Assembly: GCF_014202575.1 (NCBI RefSeq)
Contig: NZ_JACHHB010000013.1
Span: forward strand, 1 to 64,000
DNA from: Texcoconibacillus texcoconensis
Lineage (GTDB): Bacteria > Bacillota > Bacilli > Bacillales > Salisediminibacteriaceae
Direction: 5' to 3'
Length of the DNA stretch: 64,000 nt
The notes beneath the pieces were generated by a model. It was not told where the DNA came from. It ran no database searches and saw only the letters and a program-made list of their open reading frames with translations. A program made the translations under genes and the position numbers. This document shows positions 52,917-61,232 of this stretch, piece after piece. Every line of letters begins with the position of its first letter. The stretch's first letter is position 1.

Positions 52917-53912
52917 TCACTTCATTATATATTTCCTTGATTTTCTATAAGATAACAAAATTGACAGACCAGCAGAGAAAAGAATTAATCCATATCCAAT
53001 TAACAGGTTTTGTGTGTGCATGCTTGTATGTTGTGGATTTGAAGAAAACTGTAATACCCAAAAAAAACTTATCAATCCCATTAAGTAATAAGGGAAAGAC
53101 GTGATGCAAAATAATGAAACCACGTAATCTTTGTAAGGTTTATTAGGATTTATACCTAATTGCCACAAGATACGAATCTCGATCTTTCTTTGAGCTACCC
53201 AATATTGGATAAAAAAGAAGCTTAAACAGAACAAAAGTAGTATAAAAAAAAGCCCAGTGATAACTTGATAATTTTCTGTCCCCAAAAATCTCTCTGCTCC
53301 AATGTCTCCCCGATTTATAGAATCAACAGAAATGTGAGTGTTATTGAAATTCAAATGATCTGGAGAAAGTTGCCCGTTGTTTATATTCAGTACGTAGACC
53401 GCGGAAGGAATTGGATTTCCTTCTTCAACTGCATCTATGTTAAATAATATCATTTCATCAATGGGCGAAGAGTAGGAGCCTCCCATAATACCGATGACTT
53501 CATAACCATCTCGTTTAATTTGTTCTAATTCATCCTCACTTACGGATTGACCGATCACCGCCCGTTGTTTATCATTATAAAAATCTTCTTCCTCGAAATA
53601 ACGACCAGATACCATCGGGGGTGAATATGTATCTTCTTGATAATAAAAACCTCTGTATGACTCTTCTATCTCTACGAAAATAGAGTATGCATCGTCCTTA
53701 TTAAGCTTCCGCCAGTCAATGGGTTCTTCATCATCAGTTACCGTAAATGTCGAAGGGTTAGATTCATATAGCCCACGGCTGAGGATGCTAACTTCTTGTT
53801 GATTTATTTGATAAAGACTGAATGTTACCATCATTATACTAAGCAGTGAATACAGCATGATAAGCCATACCGTACCGTTTTTTCGTAATTTAGTGATCGT
53901 AACTTTATTCAC
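52917..53912 (-). CDS. MacB/FtsX-like permease, first subunit
   Basis: The 331-residue membrane protein has one N-terminal helix (VWLIMLYSLLSIMMVTFSLY), an extracytoplasmic MacB-core-like domain with MVSGRYFEEEDF, and three C-terminal helices. It is shorter than the second permease. GTG at 53912 is chosen, with AGGGGG nine bases upstream; the frame is open further to 53990 but crosses the hairpin that follows the peptide gene. It probably exports the peptide or protects the producer. Confidence 0.75.
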   Translation of the reverse strand: MNKVTITKLRKNGTVWLIMLYSLLSIMMVTFSLYQINQQEVSILSRGLYESNPSTFTVTDDEEPIDWRKLNKDDAYSIFVEIEESYRGFYYQEDTYSPPMVSGRYFEEEDFYNDKQRAVIGQSVSEDELEQIKRDGYEVIGIMGGSYSSPIDEMILFNIDAVEEGNPIPSAVYVLNINNGQLSPDHLNFNNTHISVDSINRGDIGAERFLGTENYQVITGLFFILLLFCLSFFFIQYWVAQRKIEIRILWQLGINPNKPYKDYVVSLFCITSFPYYLMGLISFFWVLQFSSNPQHTSMHTQNLLIGYGLILFSAGLSILLSYRKSRKYIMK

Positions 53913-53940
53913 TACTCCTTCCCCCCTTTCCAAATCAAGG

Positions 53941-53976
53941 AACAAAGCTACCATTTCAATTGATGGTAGCTTTGTT
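53941..53976 (-). terminator. Hairpin between the peptide gene and its exporter genes
   Basis: AACAAAGCTACCAT (53941-53954) and ATGGTAGCTTTGTT (53963-53976) form a 14-bp perfect stem around TTCAATTG. The T tract is weak on the minus strand. It probably acts as an attenuator that sets a high peptide-to-transporter ratio. Confidence 0.65.
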
Positions 53977-54009
53977 ATATTCAGTAGCATATTGCTATTG
54001 ATTTAGTAT

Positions 54010-54408
54010 TTACGAAGTTCCCCAAAATGTTTGGGCAAAAGCGTTCCTCTCGGTCCACGGTGATCTAGCTTCAGTCGACCCAGTACCATAAACCCTGCCA
54101 CTATCAGCATACACGGTGCCCCAAATATGTCCTTCCATTAAGGCACGCGTATAATGATATTGACCGTGCCAAGTTGTTACACCTACTGAACGATATTGAT
54201 CTTCATTTGGACCTGCTTCTCTCCATCCATCATGATTATCGGGTTCTGAAAGTGCTCCGATATCGGAATCGTTGTTTGTCCAATATCCTTCGCCTTCAAC
54301 CCAGCCGCCCATTGCTTCATCTTGTTCTTCTTCAACTGCCAAAGCCATAGACGGAATCATAAGACTAACGGATGTCAACCCAATTAATACTTTCTTTTTT
54401 AATGCCAT
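54010..54408 (-). CDS. Secreted lactococcin-972-like peptide
   Basis: The 132-residue precursor has a cleavable signal (MALKKKVLIGLTSVSLMIPS, cleavage after ALA at about residue 24) and an acidic, Trp/Gly/Tyr-rich mature part. Features in common with lactococcin 972 are GYW near the start, TWHGQYHYTR, then SGRVYG and a C-terminal AQTFW. It has no cysteine. Family members of Lactococcus bind lipid II and block septation. This one is longer (about 108 mature residues). AAGGGG lies ten bases before the ATG. First gene of the cargo operon. Confidence 0.7.
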   Translation of the reverse strand: MALKKKVLIGLTSVSLMIPSMALAVEEEQDEAMGGWVEGEGYWTNNDSDIGALSEPDNHDGWREAGPNEDQYRSVGVTTWHGQYHYTRALMEGHIWGTVYADSGRVYGTGSTEARSPWTERNAFAQTFWGTS

Positions 54409-54736
54409 TTGATCATCGCCCCTTTTTAAAAAATTTATCTTTCATGAATGTAAGTCTTTGAAGTGGATAATAGCATATATTCCAAGACTACTGATGATAA
54501 CCTGAGGTGGCGTTATTAGTTCACCCCTTTATATTAATTTTTGAAATATACACTATAAAAGTAATATTATACCAATGTAATTAATGGGTCAATGTCCTTT
54601 TACATGAACAAATGGAGAATAGAGTATATCATTGAGGATAAGATATGGATTTATTATTTTATCATCCCATATTTTGAATTTTATGCATGTAATTATATAT
54701 CATAGAATTATTTAAAGGATGAAAGAGGGGAGAACA
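54409..54736. other. Divergent region and candidate TnpI resolution site
   Basis: The stretch between the peptide gene and tnpI must hold both promoters and, if the layout follows Tn4430, the internal resolution site. ATATGGAT (54643-54650) and ATCCCATAT (54664-54672) form an imperfect inverted repeat suited to a tyrosine-recombinase core. Short direct repeats of AATGT occur at about 54575-54605. No gene is seen. Confidence 0.45.
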
Positions 54737-55567
54737 TTGGCGAAAACATTATTAGAAGCATTCCAAGAAGAATGTTCCGGAAAATCTGTATCGACACAAA
54801 AAACCTACGTTCATGCGCTCAAACATTTCCAACATTGGTTAGAAAGTGTGGGAACAAATTTAGAAGCGTACGCTCGCTCCGATGTGCAGCAGTATATTGA
54901 CTACTTAGCGGCGCAGCGAAAAAGTGCTGCAACGATTCAGAAGATTTGGAACGCTATCAAAGCATTTTCAAGATGGTCAGGCAATACACAGGCCATTAAA
55001 GATATTCGAGTAATGAAAATGGCTGACATCAAAAAACAAGCCCCTAAAGGGCTGAGTCGCATTGAACGGAATCGAGTGGTTCGTGAAGTGGATCGCTCAG
55101 GTAACCAAAGAGATTATACGATCGTCATCATGCTGCTCTATACAGGCCTTCGCGTCCATGAACTTGTTTCGCTTAATCGAAATGATATTCAAAAAAGTGA
55201 ACGGAAAGGAAATGTTCGGGTTATCGGTAAGGGGAATCAAGAAAGACATATCCCTTTAAACGCTGAAGTCCGACGTGCCCTAACAATTTATCTTGAAAAA
55301 CGAAAGGATGATCATGCAGCTTTATTCTTGTCCAATCGTAAGAGACGTATTAGTGTCCGTAGTGTTCAGACCATTCTTGAAAAATATGGTGTTCATCCTC
55401 ACCAATTACGCCATACGTTTATCACCAGCCTTGTTCGTTCAGGGGAAGATCTTTCGGTGATTCAATCATTGTCTGGTCATCAATCTGCAGATATGATCTT
55501 TCGCTACAGTCAACCTACGGAAGAAGATAAAGCACAGGCGGTTCAAAACATCTATCTTGATGCATGA
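54737..55567 (+). CDS. tnpI: TnpI-type tyrosine recombinase
   Basis: The 276-residue XerC/D-like recombinase resolves cointegrates in Tn4430-type elements. It has the N-terminal SAM-like core-binding domain (about 1-85) and catalytic Arg in LYTGLRVHELVSL, HQLRH, SGHQ and Tyr in IFRYSQP. TTG at 54737 has GAGGGG six bases upstream; an in-frame ATG at 54719 is too close to its own site. The stop codon touches the tnpA ATG, so the two are co-translated. Confidence 0.88.
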   Translation: MAKTLLEAFQEECSGKSVSTQKTYVHALKHFQHWLESVGTNLEAYARSDVQQYIDYLAAQRKSAATIQKIWNAIKAFSRWSGNTQAIKDIRVMKMADIKKQAPKGLSRIERNRVVREVDRSGNQRDYTIVIMLLYTGLRVHELVSLNRNDIQKSERKGNVRVIGKGNQERHIPLNAEVRRALTIYLEKRKDDHAALFLSNRKRRISVRSVQTILEKYGVHPHQLRHTFITSLVRSGEDLSVIQSLSGHQSADMIFRYSQPTEEDKAQAVQNIYLDA

Positions 55568-58500
55568 ATGAAATCGGAATTGGTATATTCATCTATATCT
55601 TGTCCAAGAAAGGAGTCATTCCTATTGGCCTCCATAGAACGAACGGCATATCCACAGTTCAAAAGAAACTTCAATAAAAACGAATTAGATAATGTTTATA
55701 CGCCCAAGTCAGAAGAATTAAAATGGATTCGAAGCATCGCTCGAGGTCCCTCTTCAACCCTTAACCTTACAGTTTTGCTGAAATGCTTTCAAAATCTCGG
55801 ATACTTTCCTAAATGGAATGATATCCCTACCACGATTATTACACATATTCGAAACTGCCTTCATTTCGATGATCAAGTAAAGATTGGTTATAAAAACAAT
55901 CGAACCCTCTATCGCCATTACCAATTTATCCGTGAATACATCAACGTTCGCCCTTATGGAAAGCAAGCACAGAGCGTGGTAATTCATGCAATTCAACAAT
56001 CAGCCGAAACCATGGATCATCCGGCTGATTTGGTAAGCGTGGCAGTTGCTGAACTTGTGAATCATTCGTACGAGCTACCGGCATTTAACACGTTGGACCG
56101 GTTAGCTCGGCGTATTCGTCGGCTCATCAATGAACAATATTTTCAAAACGTGTTTGAGCAGTTACCTCAAGAAGAACGTCAACACATCGAACAGTTGTTA
56201 TATAAAAAAGAAGGCCATTTTTATAGTCCGTATAATCGTTTGAAGCAGTTACCCAAGAAGCCCAATCTGTCCCAAATCAAAGAACAAATTGACCTCTACC
56301 ATTGGTTGTTATCGTTTGGAGATGGGAACAGATACTTGAAAGGGATCCCTCCCGTGAAACTCAAACATTTTGCCGGACAAGCGAAAGTCTTGGATGTCCA
56401 AGAAATCAAAGACTTTGGCGATGCCAAACGTTATACGCTTGTGTTGTCGTTGATTAACGATGTTCAGATGAAAACCCGGGATAATCTCGCCACGATGCTG
56501 ATGAAACGCATGGGAAACCTCCATAATGCGGGCAAAGACGAATTAGAAAAGATCCGTAACCAGCAACGGGAAAAGACCGAGCACCTCGTTTCAACATTCA
56601 CGGAAGTCCTCTATGCCTTGGAGGAGGATCCCCATGTTGAAGACGCCGGACAAAAAATCAAAGATATCTTGGAATCTCGAGGGGATGTACGGACCCTACT
56701 GGATGACTGTGAAGCCGTAGCTTCGTATCATGGCAATAACTATTTGCCTCTGATTCTCAAATTTTTTCGATCTTATCGCTCCACTTTGTTCCGTTTGGCG
56801 GAAACCCTGACCCTGACATCGACGAGTCAGGATACCTCCGTCCTAAAAGCTCTTGGTTTTATCATGAAGCACCGTCATCGAAAAACCAATTGGTTGCCGG
56901 ATGATGTTGACTTAACTTTTGCGACGGAGCAATGGAAACGAACAGTGAGGGTGAAACAAAGCGGTGAATGGAAGCTTCACCGCAGGCATTTGGAGATTTG
57001 TGTCTTTTCATACATCGCTCAGGATTTGAAAACCGGAGACATTTGTGTGCAAGGTTCAGAAGCCTATGCGGATTATCGAGATCAATTGTTAAGTTGGGAC
57101 GAATGCCTGCCTATGCTAGAAGGATATTGCCAAGAAATGGACTTCCCCCGGGATGGTGAGGGATTTGTAAAACAGTTAAAAGCGTGGATGACCCAACAAT
57201 CAATAGAGGTCGACCATACGTACCCTCAAAAAGAGAACGTTGTAACCATCAATGACGACGGTCAGCCCATTTTGAAAAAACCGCCAAAGAACAAACCCGG
57301 TGCGACATTCAAACGTCTGGAAACTTCCATCGAAGAACATATGCCTGAGCATCATGTCATCGATATGCTTGGCAATGTGGATCATTGGGTGAACTGGAGC
57401 CGTCACTTTGGGCCTCTTTCGGGTTCAGATCCAAAGTTGGACCGTCCACAAGAACGATATATTTTGAATACATTTACACACGGGTGTAATTTAGGACCCA
57501 ACCAAGCTGCACGGCATATGCGAGAAAATATCACGCCCAAAACCCTTTCCTTTGTTCATCAACGCCATGTTACAACACAGAATTTGGCTAAAGCTAATCA
57601 AGATATTATCAATGCTTATGCAACCTTGGATCTCCCAAAGCGATGGGGAACCGGGCAGACAGCTGCCGCAGATGGCACCCAGCGTGATACGTATGAGAAC
57701 AATTTGCTTGCCGAAAATCATATTCGTTATGGTGGATACGGAGGCATAGCTTATCATCATATTTCGGACAATTATATCGCCTTATTTAGCCATTTCATTC
57801 CTTGTGGGGTATGGGAAGCTGTCTATATTATTGAAGGTCTTTTACAGAACGAGTCCGATGTTCAACCGGATACGCTGTTTGCCGACACGCAGGGGCAATC
57901 CACACCGGTCTTTGCGCTCAGCTATTTATTAGGCATCAAACTTATGCCCCGCATTAGGAATATCAAAGCCTTAAAATTTTACCGTCCCACAAAGGATACA
58001 ACATATCAACATATCGATGCATTATTTAGCGATGCCATTGATTGGCCATTAATCGAAACGCATTGGCAAGATTTTATGCGGGTCGTGCTTTCCATCAAAG
58101 CCGGTAAAATGTCGTCACCTCTTCTTCTCCGGAAGCTTAGCAATTATAGTCGAAAAAATCGACTGTACCAAGCCTTCCGTGAACTCGGGCGTGTCGTTCG
58201 TACCGTTTTCTTATTATTCTATATCTCCGATATGGATGTAAGAAAACAAATTACAGCTGAGACCAACAAAGTCGAAGCTTTTCATGGCTTTTCGGAGTGG
58301 CTTTCATTCGGTGGTAAAGGAATCATCGCTACAAACGATCCGGAACAACAAGAAAAGATCATAAAGTACAATGAATTGGTATCTAATGCCTTGATCTTTC
58401 ACAATGTTGTAGATCTTACGAATGTGCTACGTTCCTTGTCGAAGGAGGGTTATGAGGTACACGATGATGACATCAGCCATCTAAGCCCTTACTTAATGAG

Positions 58501-58582
58501 TCACATTAAAAGGTTCGGGGAATATATCATTAACTTGGAATCAACACCTCAACCAGTGGATGGGCGATTGGTATTAGATTAA
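55568..58582 (+). CDS. tnpA: Tn3-family transposase TnpA
   Basis: The 1004-residue transposase carries out replicative transposition. Catalytic residues are D702 (TAAADGTQ), D773 (TLFADTQGQS) and E903 (NKVEAFHGF), each in its usual Tn3 context, and the DUF4158-like N-terminus is present. The length and frame are intact. It starts directly after tnpI and ends 17 bases before the right inverted repeat. The element is therefore likely to be mobile. Confidence 0.95.
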   Translation: MKSELVYSSISCPRKESFLLASIERTAYPQFKRNFNKNELDNVYTPKSEELKWIRSIARGPSSTLNLTVLLKCFQNLGYFPKWNDIPTTIITHIRNCLHFDDQVKIGYKNNRTLYRHYQFIREYINVRPYGKQAQSVVIHAIQQSAETMDHPADLVSVAVAELVNHSYELPAFNTLDRLARRIRRLINEQYFQNVFEQLPQEERQHIEQLLYKKEGHFYSPYNRLKQLPKKPNLSQIKEQIDLYHWLLSFGDGNRYLKGIPPVKLKHFAGQAKVLDVQEIKDFGDAKRYTLVLSLINDVQMKTRDNLATMLMKRMGNLHNAGKDELEKIRNQQREKTEHLVSTFTEVLYALEEDPHVEDAGQKIKDILESRGDVRTLLDDCEAVASYHGNNYLPLILKFFRSYRSTLFRLAETLTLTSTSQDTSVLKALGFIMKHRHRKTNWLPDDVDLTFATEQWKRTVRVKQSGEWKLHRRHLEICVFSYIAQDLKTGDICVQGSEAYADYRDQLLSWDECLPMLEGYCQEMDFPRDGEGFVKQLKAWMTQQSIEVDHTYPQKENVVTINDDGQPILKKPPKNKPGATFKRLETSIEEHMPEHHVIDMLGNVDHWVNWSRHFGPLSGSDPKLDRPQERYILNTFTHGCNLGPNQAARHMRENITPKTLSFVHQRHVTTQNLAKANQDIINAYATLDLPKRWGTGQTAAADGTQRDTYENNLLAENHIRYGGYGGIAYHHISDNYIALFSHFIPCGVWEAVYIIEGLLQNESDVQPDTLFADTQGQSTPVFALSYLLGIKLMPRIRNIKALKFYRPTKDTTYQHIDALFSDAIDWPLIETHWQDFMRVVLSIKAGKMSSPLLLRKLSNYSRKNRLYQAFRELGRVVRTVFLLFYISDMDVRKQITAETNKVEAFHGFSEWLSFGGKGIIATNDPEQQEKIIKYNELVSNALIFHNVVDLTNVLRSLSKEGYEVHDDDISHLSPYLMSHIKRFGEYIINLESTPQPVDGRLVLD

Positions 58583-58598
58583 TGGATGGGATTATTTC

Positions 58599-58640
58599 CC
58601 ATCCTATGTCCTAATTTTACACGTATCTCGGAGTACCCCC
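58599..58640 (-). repeat. Right terminal inverted repeat (42 bp)
   Basis: On the minus strand it begins GGGGGTACTCCGAGATACGT and matches 50829-50870 base for base over 42 bases. Confidence 0.93.
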
Positions 58641-58645
58641 CATAT
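58641..58645. repeat. Right target-site duplication (CATAT)
   Basis: Copy of 50824-50828, next to the right inverted repeat. Confidence 0.9.
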
Positions 58646-58736
58646 CGTCTTCTCCTGGGTGAATGGTCTCATGTTCAATTTCACGTCGGTCTGTTTTTTC
58701 GATTTCTGGCGTTTTTTTCGTTTCTTTTTTCTTCAT
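58641..58736 (-). pseudogene. 5' fragment of the gene split by the transposon
   Basis: Starts at ATG 58736 with GGAGC upstream and reads MKKKETKKTPEIEKTDRREI, then EHETIHPGEDDM up to the right end of the transposon. When one CATAT copy is removed and the fragment is joined to 50752-50823, the frame continues to the TGA at 50752, giving a charged 55-residue protein. I do not recognise the family; small size and charge suggest a minor spore or cytoplasmic protein. Confidence 0.8.
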
Positions 58737-58809
58737 GAAAATGCTCCTTTTTTTAAGTGTGCGAAACAAATTTTCATTCTCATTTTCATTTATATTTCTG
58801 TCTAATCCG

Positions 58810-58947
58810 TTATCCTTTTGAACCCGGACCTGTTTTAGGGCGATTGTGACTGCTTCTGCGATATTGTTCTTCTACATCTGGGAGACTTTCTTTTGGTGTT
58901 TTATTATTTGAAATGGCCGCGTCTTTTTGTCCATGTCGCTTTCGAAT
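58810..58947 (-). CDS. Small basic protein with a likely ATT start
   Basis: A 45-codon frame reads RKRHGQKDAAISNNKTPKES and then DVEEQYRRSSHNRPKTGPGS. AAGGAGG stands eight bases before an ATT codon (58947). No ATG, GTG or TTG occurs between this site and the first residues, so ATT is the likely start. The frame is open further upstream but without a ribosome binding site. The composition is like SASP-type peptides. It is unassigned. Confidence 0.55.
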   Translation of the reverse strand: MRKRHGQKDAAISNNKTPKESLPDVEEQYRRSSHNRPKTGPGSKG

Positions 58948-59050
58948 GAATATCTCCTCCTTTTTGTTTACTACAATTAGTTTACGGGATATCGTTTCAT
59001 TTAACCGAGGCAATAAATGTCTCAACGCTAAGGAGAAGATTGCAAACTTT

Positions 59051-59947
59051 CTACATTTGTTTAATGTACGCGCCGAACCGATTCATAACGAATGCATGCA
59101 AAATACCTTGTGTATATCGGTATATAGGCCAATATAAATGAGGTTGAAAATGGATAAGACCTATATATAATTGTTTTTCGTCGTGATTGGTGAGAAAGTA
59201 CATTCTTGCAAGTGGGTTGGCGTTTGTTTTTTCATGATTTAATGCTCCGCTTGTTATGAATAAACTATCGATGTTCTCATCACTGTATAGGTCTTCATTA
59301 AAACTGATTAAAGGTGTTCCTGTGCCTCGTAATAAAAAATGGATATTATGTTTTGTTTCGTCAACATGAATGGCTCCTTTTGTCCATCGTTCAATCCAGT
59401 TAAAGTATGTTTGGCGCCAGTATATAGCAGGGTGTTTGCTTTGAGTTGAAAACTGTTGTACTGAGGTTACACGTCGCTTCTTTGCGGATTTTATTTTATC
59501 ATTACGTACATTTTTAAAGAAGAATTCACATGTCTCAAGTACGGTTTCCATTTGTGATTGTAAGCGGTCTCCTTCTGAGGTATGATGAAGTGTTTTCTTT
59601 TCGTATTCATCATTTTGTGAAGGGAAAAAGCAAATATGTACGCCTGCTTTTTTAAAACAATGGTTTATGACCGCTTGATACATTCGTGTGATTGTTTGAT
59701 CCTCACCTTGCTTCCATTCATGGTGAAATGTTGGCGTGCTCAGGATGATGACACCATCGACAGAACTCAGTGCTTGAATGATCGCATCTAATGTGAGCGG
59801 AAGTTTATAGGTACAGGATTGATTGTAGTTACGCTCATTTGACCATTCATATAGTCTGACCGATGATAACGTCTCTATTGTATAAAAACTTTCTCGCATT
59901 GATGGATGAATAGGATTTGTAATGACAGCGATTTTGTTTAACGTCAA
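59051..59947 (-). CDS. Hypothetical soluble protein
   Basis: I do not recognise this 298-residue protein. It opens with IAVITNPIHPSMRES, and SVDGVIILSTPTFHHEW near residue 64 could belong to a flavodoxin-like or Rossmann-like sheet. His and Trp are frequent in the second half (GLIHFQPHLYWPIYRYTQG). It begins with TTG at 59947 after GGAAG. It is monocistronic and divergent from the YwpF-like gene. Confidence 0.65.
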   Translation of the reverse strand: MTLNKIAVITNPIHPSMRESFYTIETLSSVRLYEWSNERNYNQSCTYKLPLTLDAIIQALSSVDGVIILSTPTFHHEWKQGEDQTITRMYQAVINHCFKKAGVHICFFPSQNDEYEKKTLHHTSEGDRLQSQMETVLETCEFFFKNVRNDKIKSAKKRRVTSVQQFSTQSKHPAIYWRQTYFNWIERWTKGAIHVDETKHNIHFLLRGTGTPLISFNEDLYSDENIDSLFITSGALNHEKTNANPLARMYFLTNHDEKQLYIGLIHFQPHLYWPIYRYTQGILHAFVMNRFGAYIKQM

Positions 59948-60110
59948 ATGTTTTCTTCCTTTCCGTAATCTGTTCGTATTCGATTATAATGAATATATAA
60001 ATAATATGACTTGGCGAAAAGCCTCGTTTTTCTTATGATTGTATCAAAGGATTTTATCCATATGTTGAATAAAGAAAAGAGGGAGAGGTCCCCCTGTAGG
60101 AGGATGAATA

Positions 60111-60653
60111 GTGAAAACATTCAGGCTTTGTTCATTTATGATTTTATTTGATGAGGATCATGATCGTAAAGAAGCAATACAAAGTAAAACGATTCCTTTA
60201 GATGATGGCTTAATTATTAACAAGGAAGAGGCAAAGAAAGATTGGCTTATTGAAGTAGTTGTCTCCCCGGATTGGAGATCATTTTTTGAAGAATATGAAA
60301 ACAGCGAACAACCGTTTATGGCCGAAGTGACGATTACAAAAAAGACGAATGACCCTGCAACGATCGTTTGTACTGTTCGCTCGATTCATGAGCTAAACGA
60401 GAACATAAGTGTATTAATGGACGGTGTTCTCGTTGTGAAAAAAGATGACCTTTCTGACATGTTATTAAAGAACTTGCTCGAGGAAGGGTACCAAGGTCAA
60501 TCATTGTTTCAAGAATATAAGCATCGAAAACGAAATCGCGGTCAAGCCATTCAAGGTATCTTAACGAATGCTTACGAACAAGTAAAGGACCAAGGGTATT
60601 ATACGCCACAAGATGTAACGAAGAATGAAGACGATCAAAATAATGACCATTAA
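60111..60653 (+). CDS. YwpF-like family protein
   Basis: The 180-residue protein has the YwpF pattern at the N-terminus (MKTFRLCSFMILF ... IPLDDGLIINKEEAKKDWLIEVVV). The start is GTG at 60111 with GGAGGATGAATA ahead of it. B. subtilis YwpF lies next to ywpG and mscL and has no known role. The C-terminal 50 residues are polar and charged. No membrane segment is seen. Confidence 0.65.
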   Translation: MKTFRLCSFMILFDEDHDRKEAIQSKTIPLDDGLIINKEEAKKDWLIEVVVSPDWRSFFEEYENSEQPFMAEVTITKKTNDPATIVCTVRSIHELNENISVLMDGVLVVKKDDLSDMLLKNLLEEGYQGQSLFQEYKHRKRNRGQAIQGILTNAYEQVKDQGYYTPQDVTKNEDDQNNDH

Positions 60654-60707
60654 TTGATCACCATGGTGTACATAAGTATGTAAAGCCAAAAAGGAGAGCA
60701 ATAGTCT

Positions 60708-61091
60708 TTACGAAGACTGAGTGTGATTGCCCTCCATGTCTTGTGAAGTGAAATAACGTGAAATATAGTCAGCAACTTGATTGCGTAAGTGAGTATTCAT
60801 ATACTTTGCTGTCAGTACATATCCACGACAAAAAATCATGTACTCGGTAAATGTATCGTCACTCTGCTGTTTGCTAACGTTAAGGTTTAAGTCACGCATC
60901 TGTTCCTTTAATTTGAAACTTTCCTTACTGATCGTATTTAATGTCTTTTCTAAAAGAGCGATGTAAGGTTGTTTCAACTTAACAGGCGCCTGTTGAAAAG
61001 CTTTTAAATCCCTTTCTAAAACAGAACGAGTAAGTTCTGTTAAAATGTACGTCTCACTCAATTGTTCTTCTTTTTTTGATAATCGGCTCAT
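60708..61091 (-). CDS. Helical protein, possibly YhjD-like
   Basis: The 127-residue protein is all-helical and polar (TELTRSVLERDLKAFQQAPVKLKQPYIALLEKTLNTISKESFKLKEQMRDLNLNV; TEYMIFCRGY). The KLKxPYxxLxE and DxFTxYMxxxxGY features recall B. subtilis YhjD as I remember it; the match is not certain. AAGGAG precedes the ATG. It is convergent with the YwpF-like gene. Confidence 0.6.
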   Translation of the reverse strand: MSRLSKKEEQLSETYILTELTRSVLERDLKAFQQAPVKLKQPYIALLEKTLNTISKESFKLKEQMRDLNLNVSKQQSDDTFTEYMIFCRGYVLTAKYMNTHLRNQVADYISRYFTSQDMEGNHTQSS

Positions 61092-61189
61092 AAAAGAACG
61101 CTCCTTTCTCGTTATTTAAGAAGGTGCGAACAAATGTTCTTGTATTATTGTGACCGATTTACGTCAAAAGATCAAGGGAAAAAGATACC

Positions 61190-61222
61190 AAAAAAGAGTC
61201 AGCTTTCAAAAGCTGACTCTTT
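61190..61222. terminator. ScdA gene terminator
   Basis: AAAAGAGTCAGCTTT and AAAGCTGACTCTTTT form a 15-bp perfect stem just after the stop of the iron-sulfur repair gene. Confidence 0.85.
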
Positions 61223-61232
61223 TAACATGATG

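Larger units (their letters stand above)
50829..58640 (+). mobile_element. Intact Tn3-family transposon with bacteriocin cargo
   Basis: The element is 7812 bp with 42-bp perfect terminal inverted repeats, starting GGGGGTACTCCGAGATACGT, and a CATAT duplication on both sides. It encodes TnpA with all three catalytic residues and a tyrosine recombinase TnpI, as in the Tn4430 branch. The left half carries, on the minus strand, a secreted lactococcin-972-like peptide and three ABC genes. All reading frames are complete. The insertion is recent enough that the target gene still reads through when the element is removed. Confidence 0.93.

Noticed and set aside
53913..53990. First permease starting at 53990
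   Set aside because: The extension crosses the hairpin after the peptide gene. GTG at 53912 has an AGGGGG site at fitting distance.
58642..58740. Transposon right end as an active small gene
   Set aside because: The frame is cut at the inverted repeat and only makes sense when joined to the left flank.
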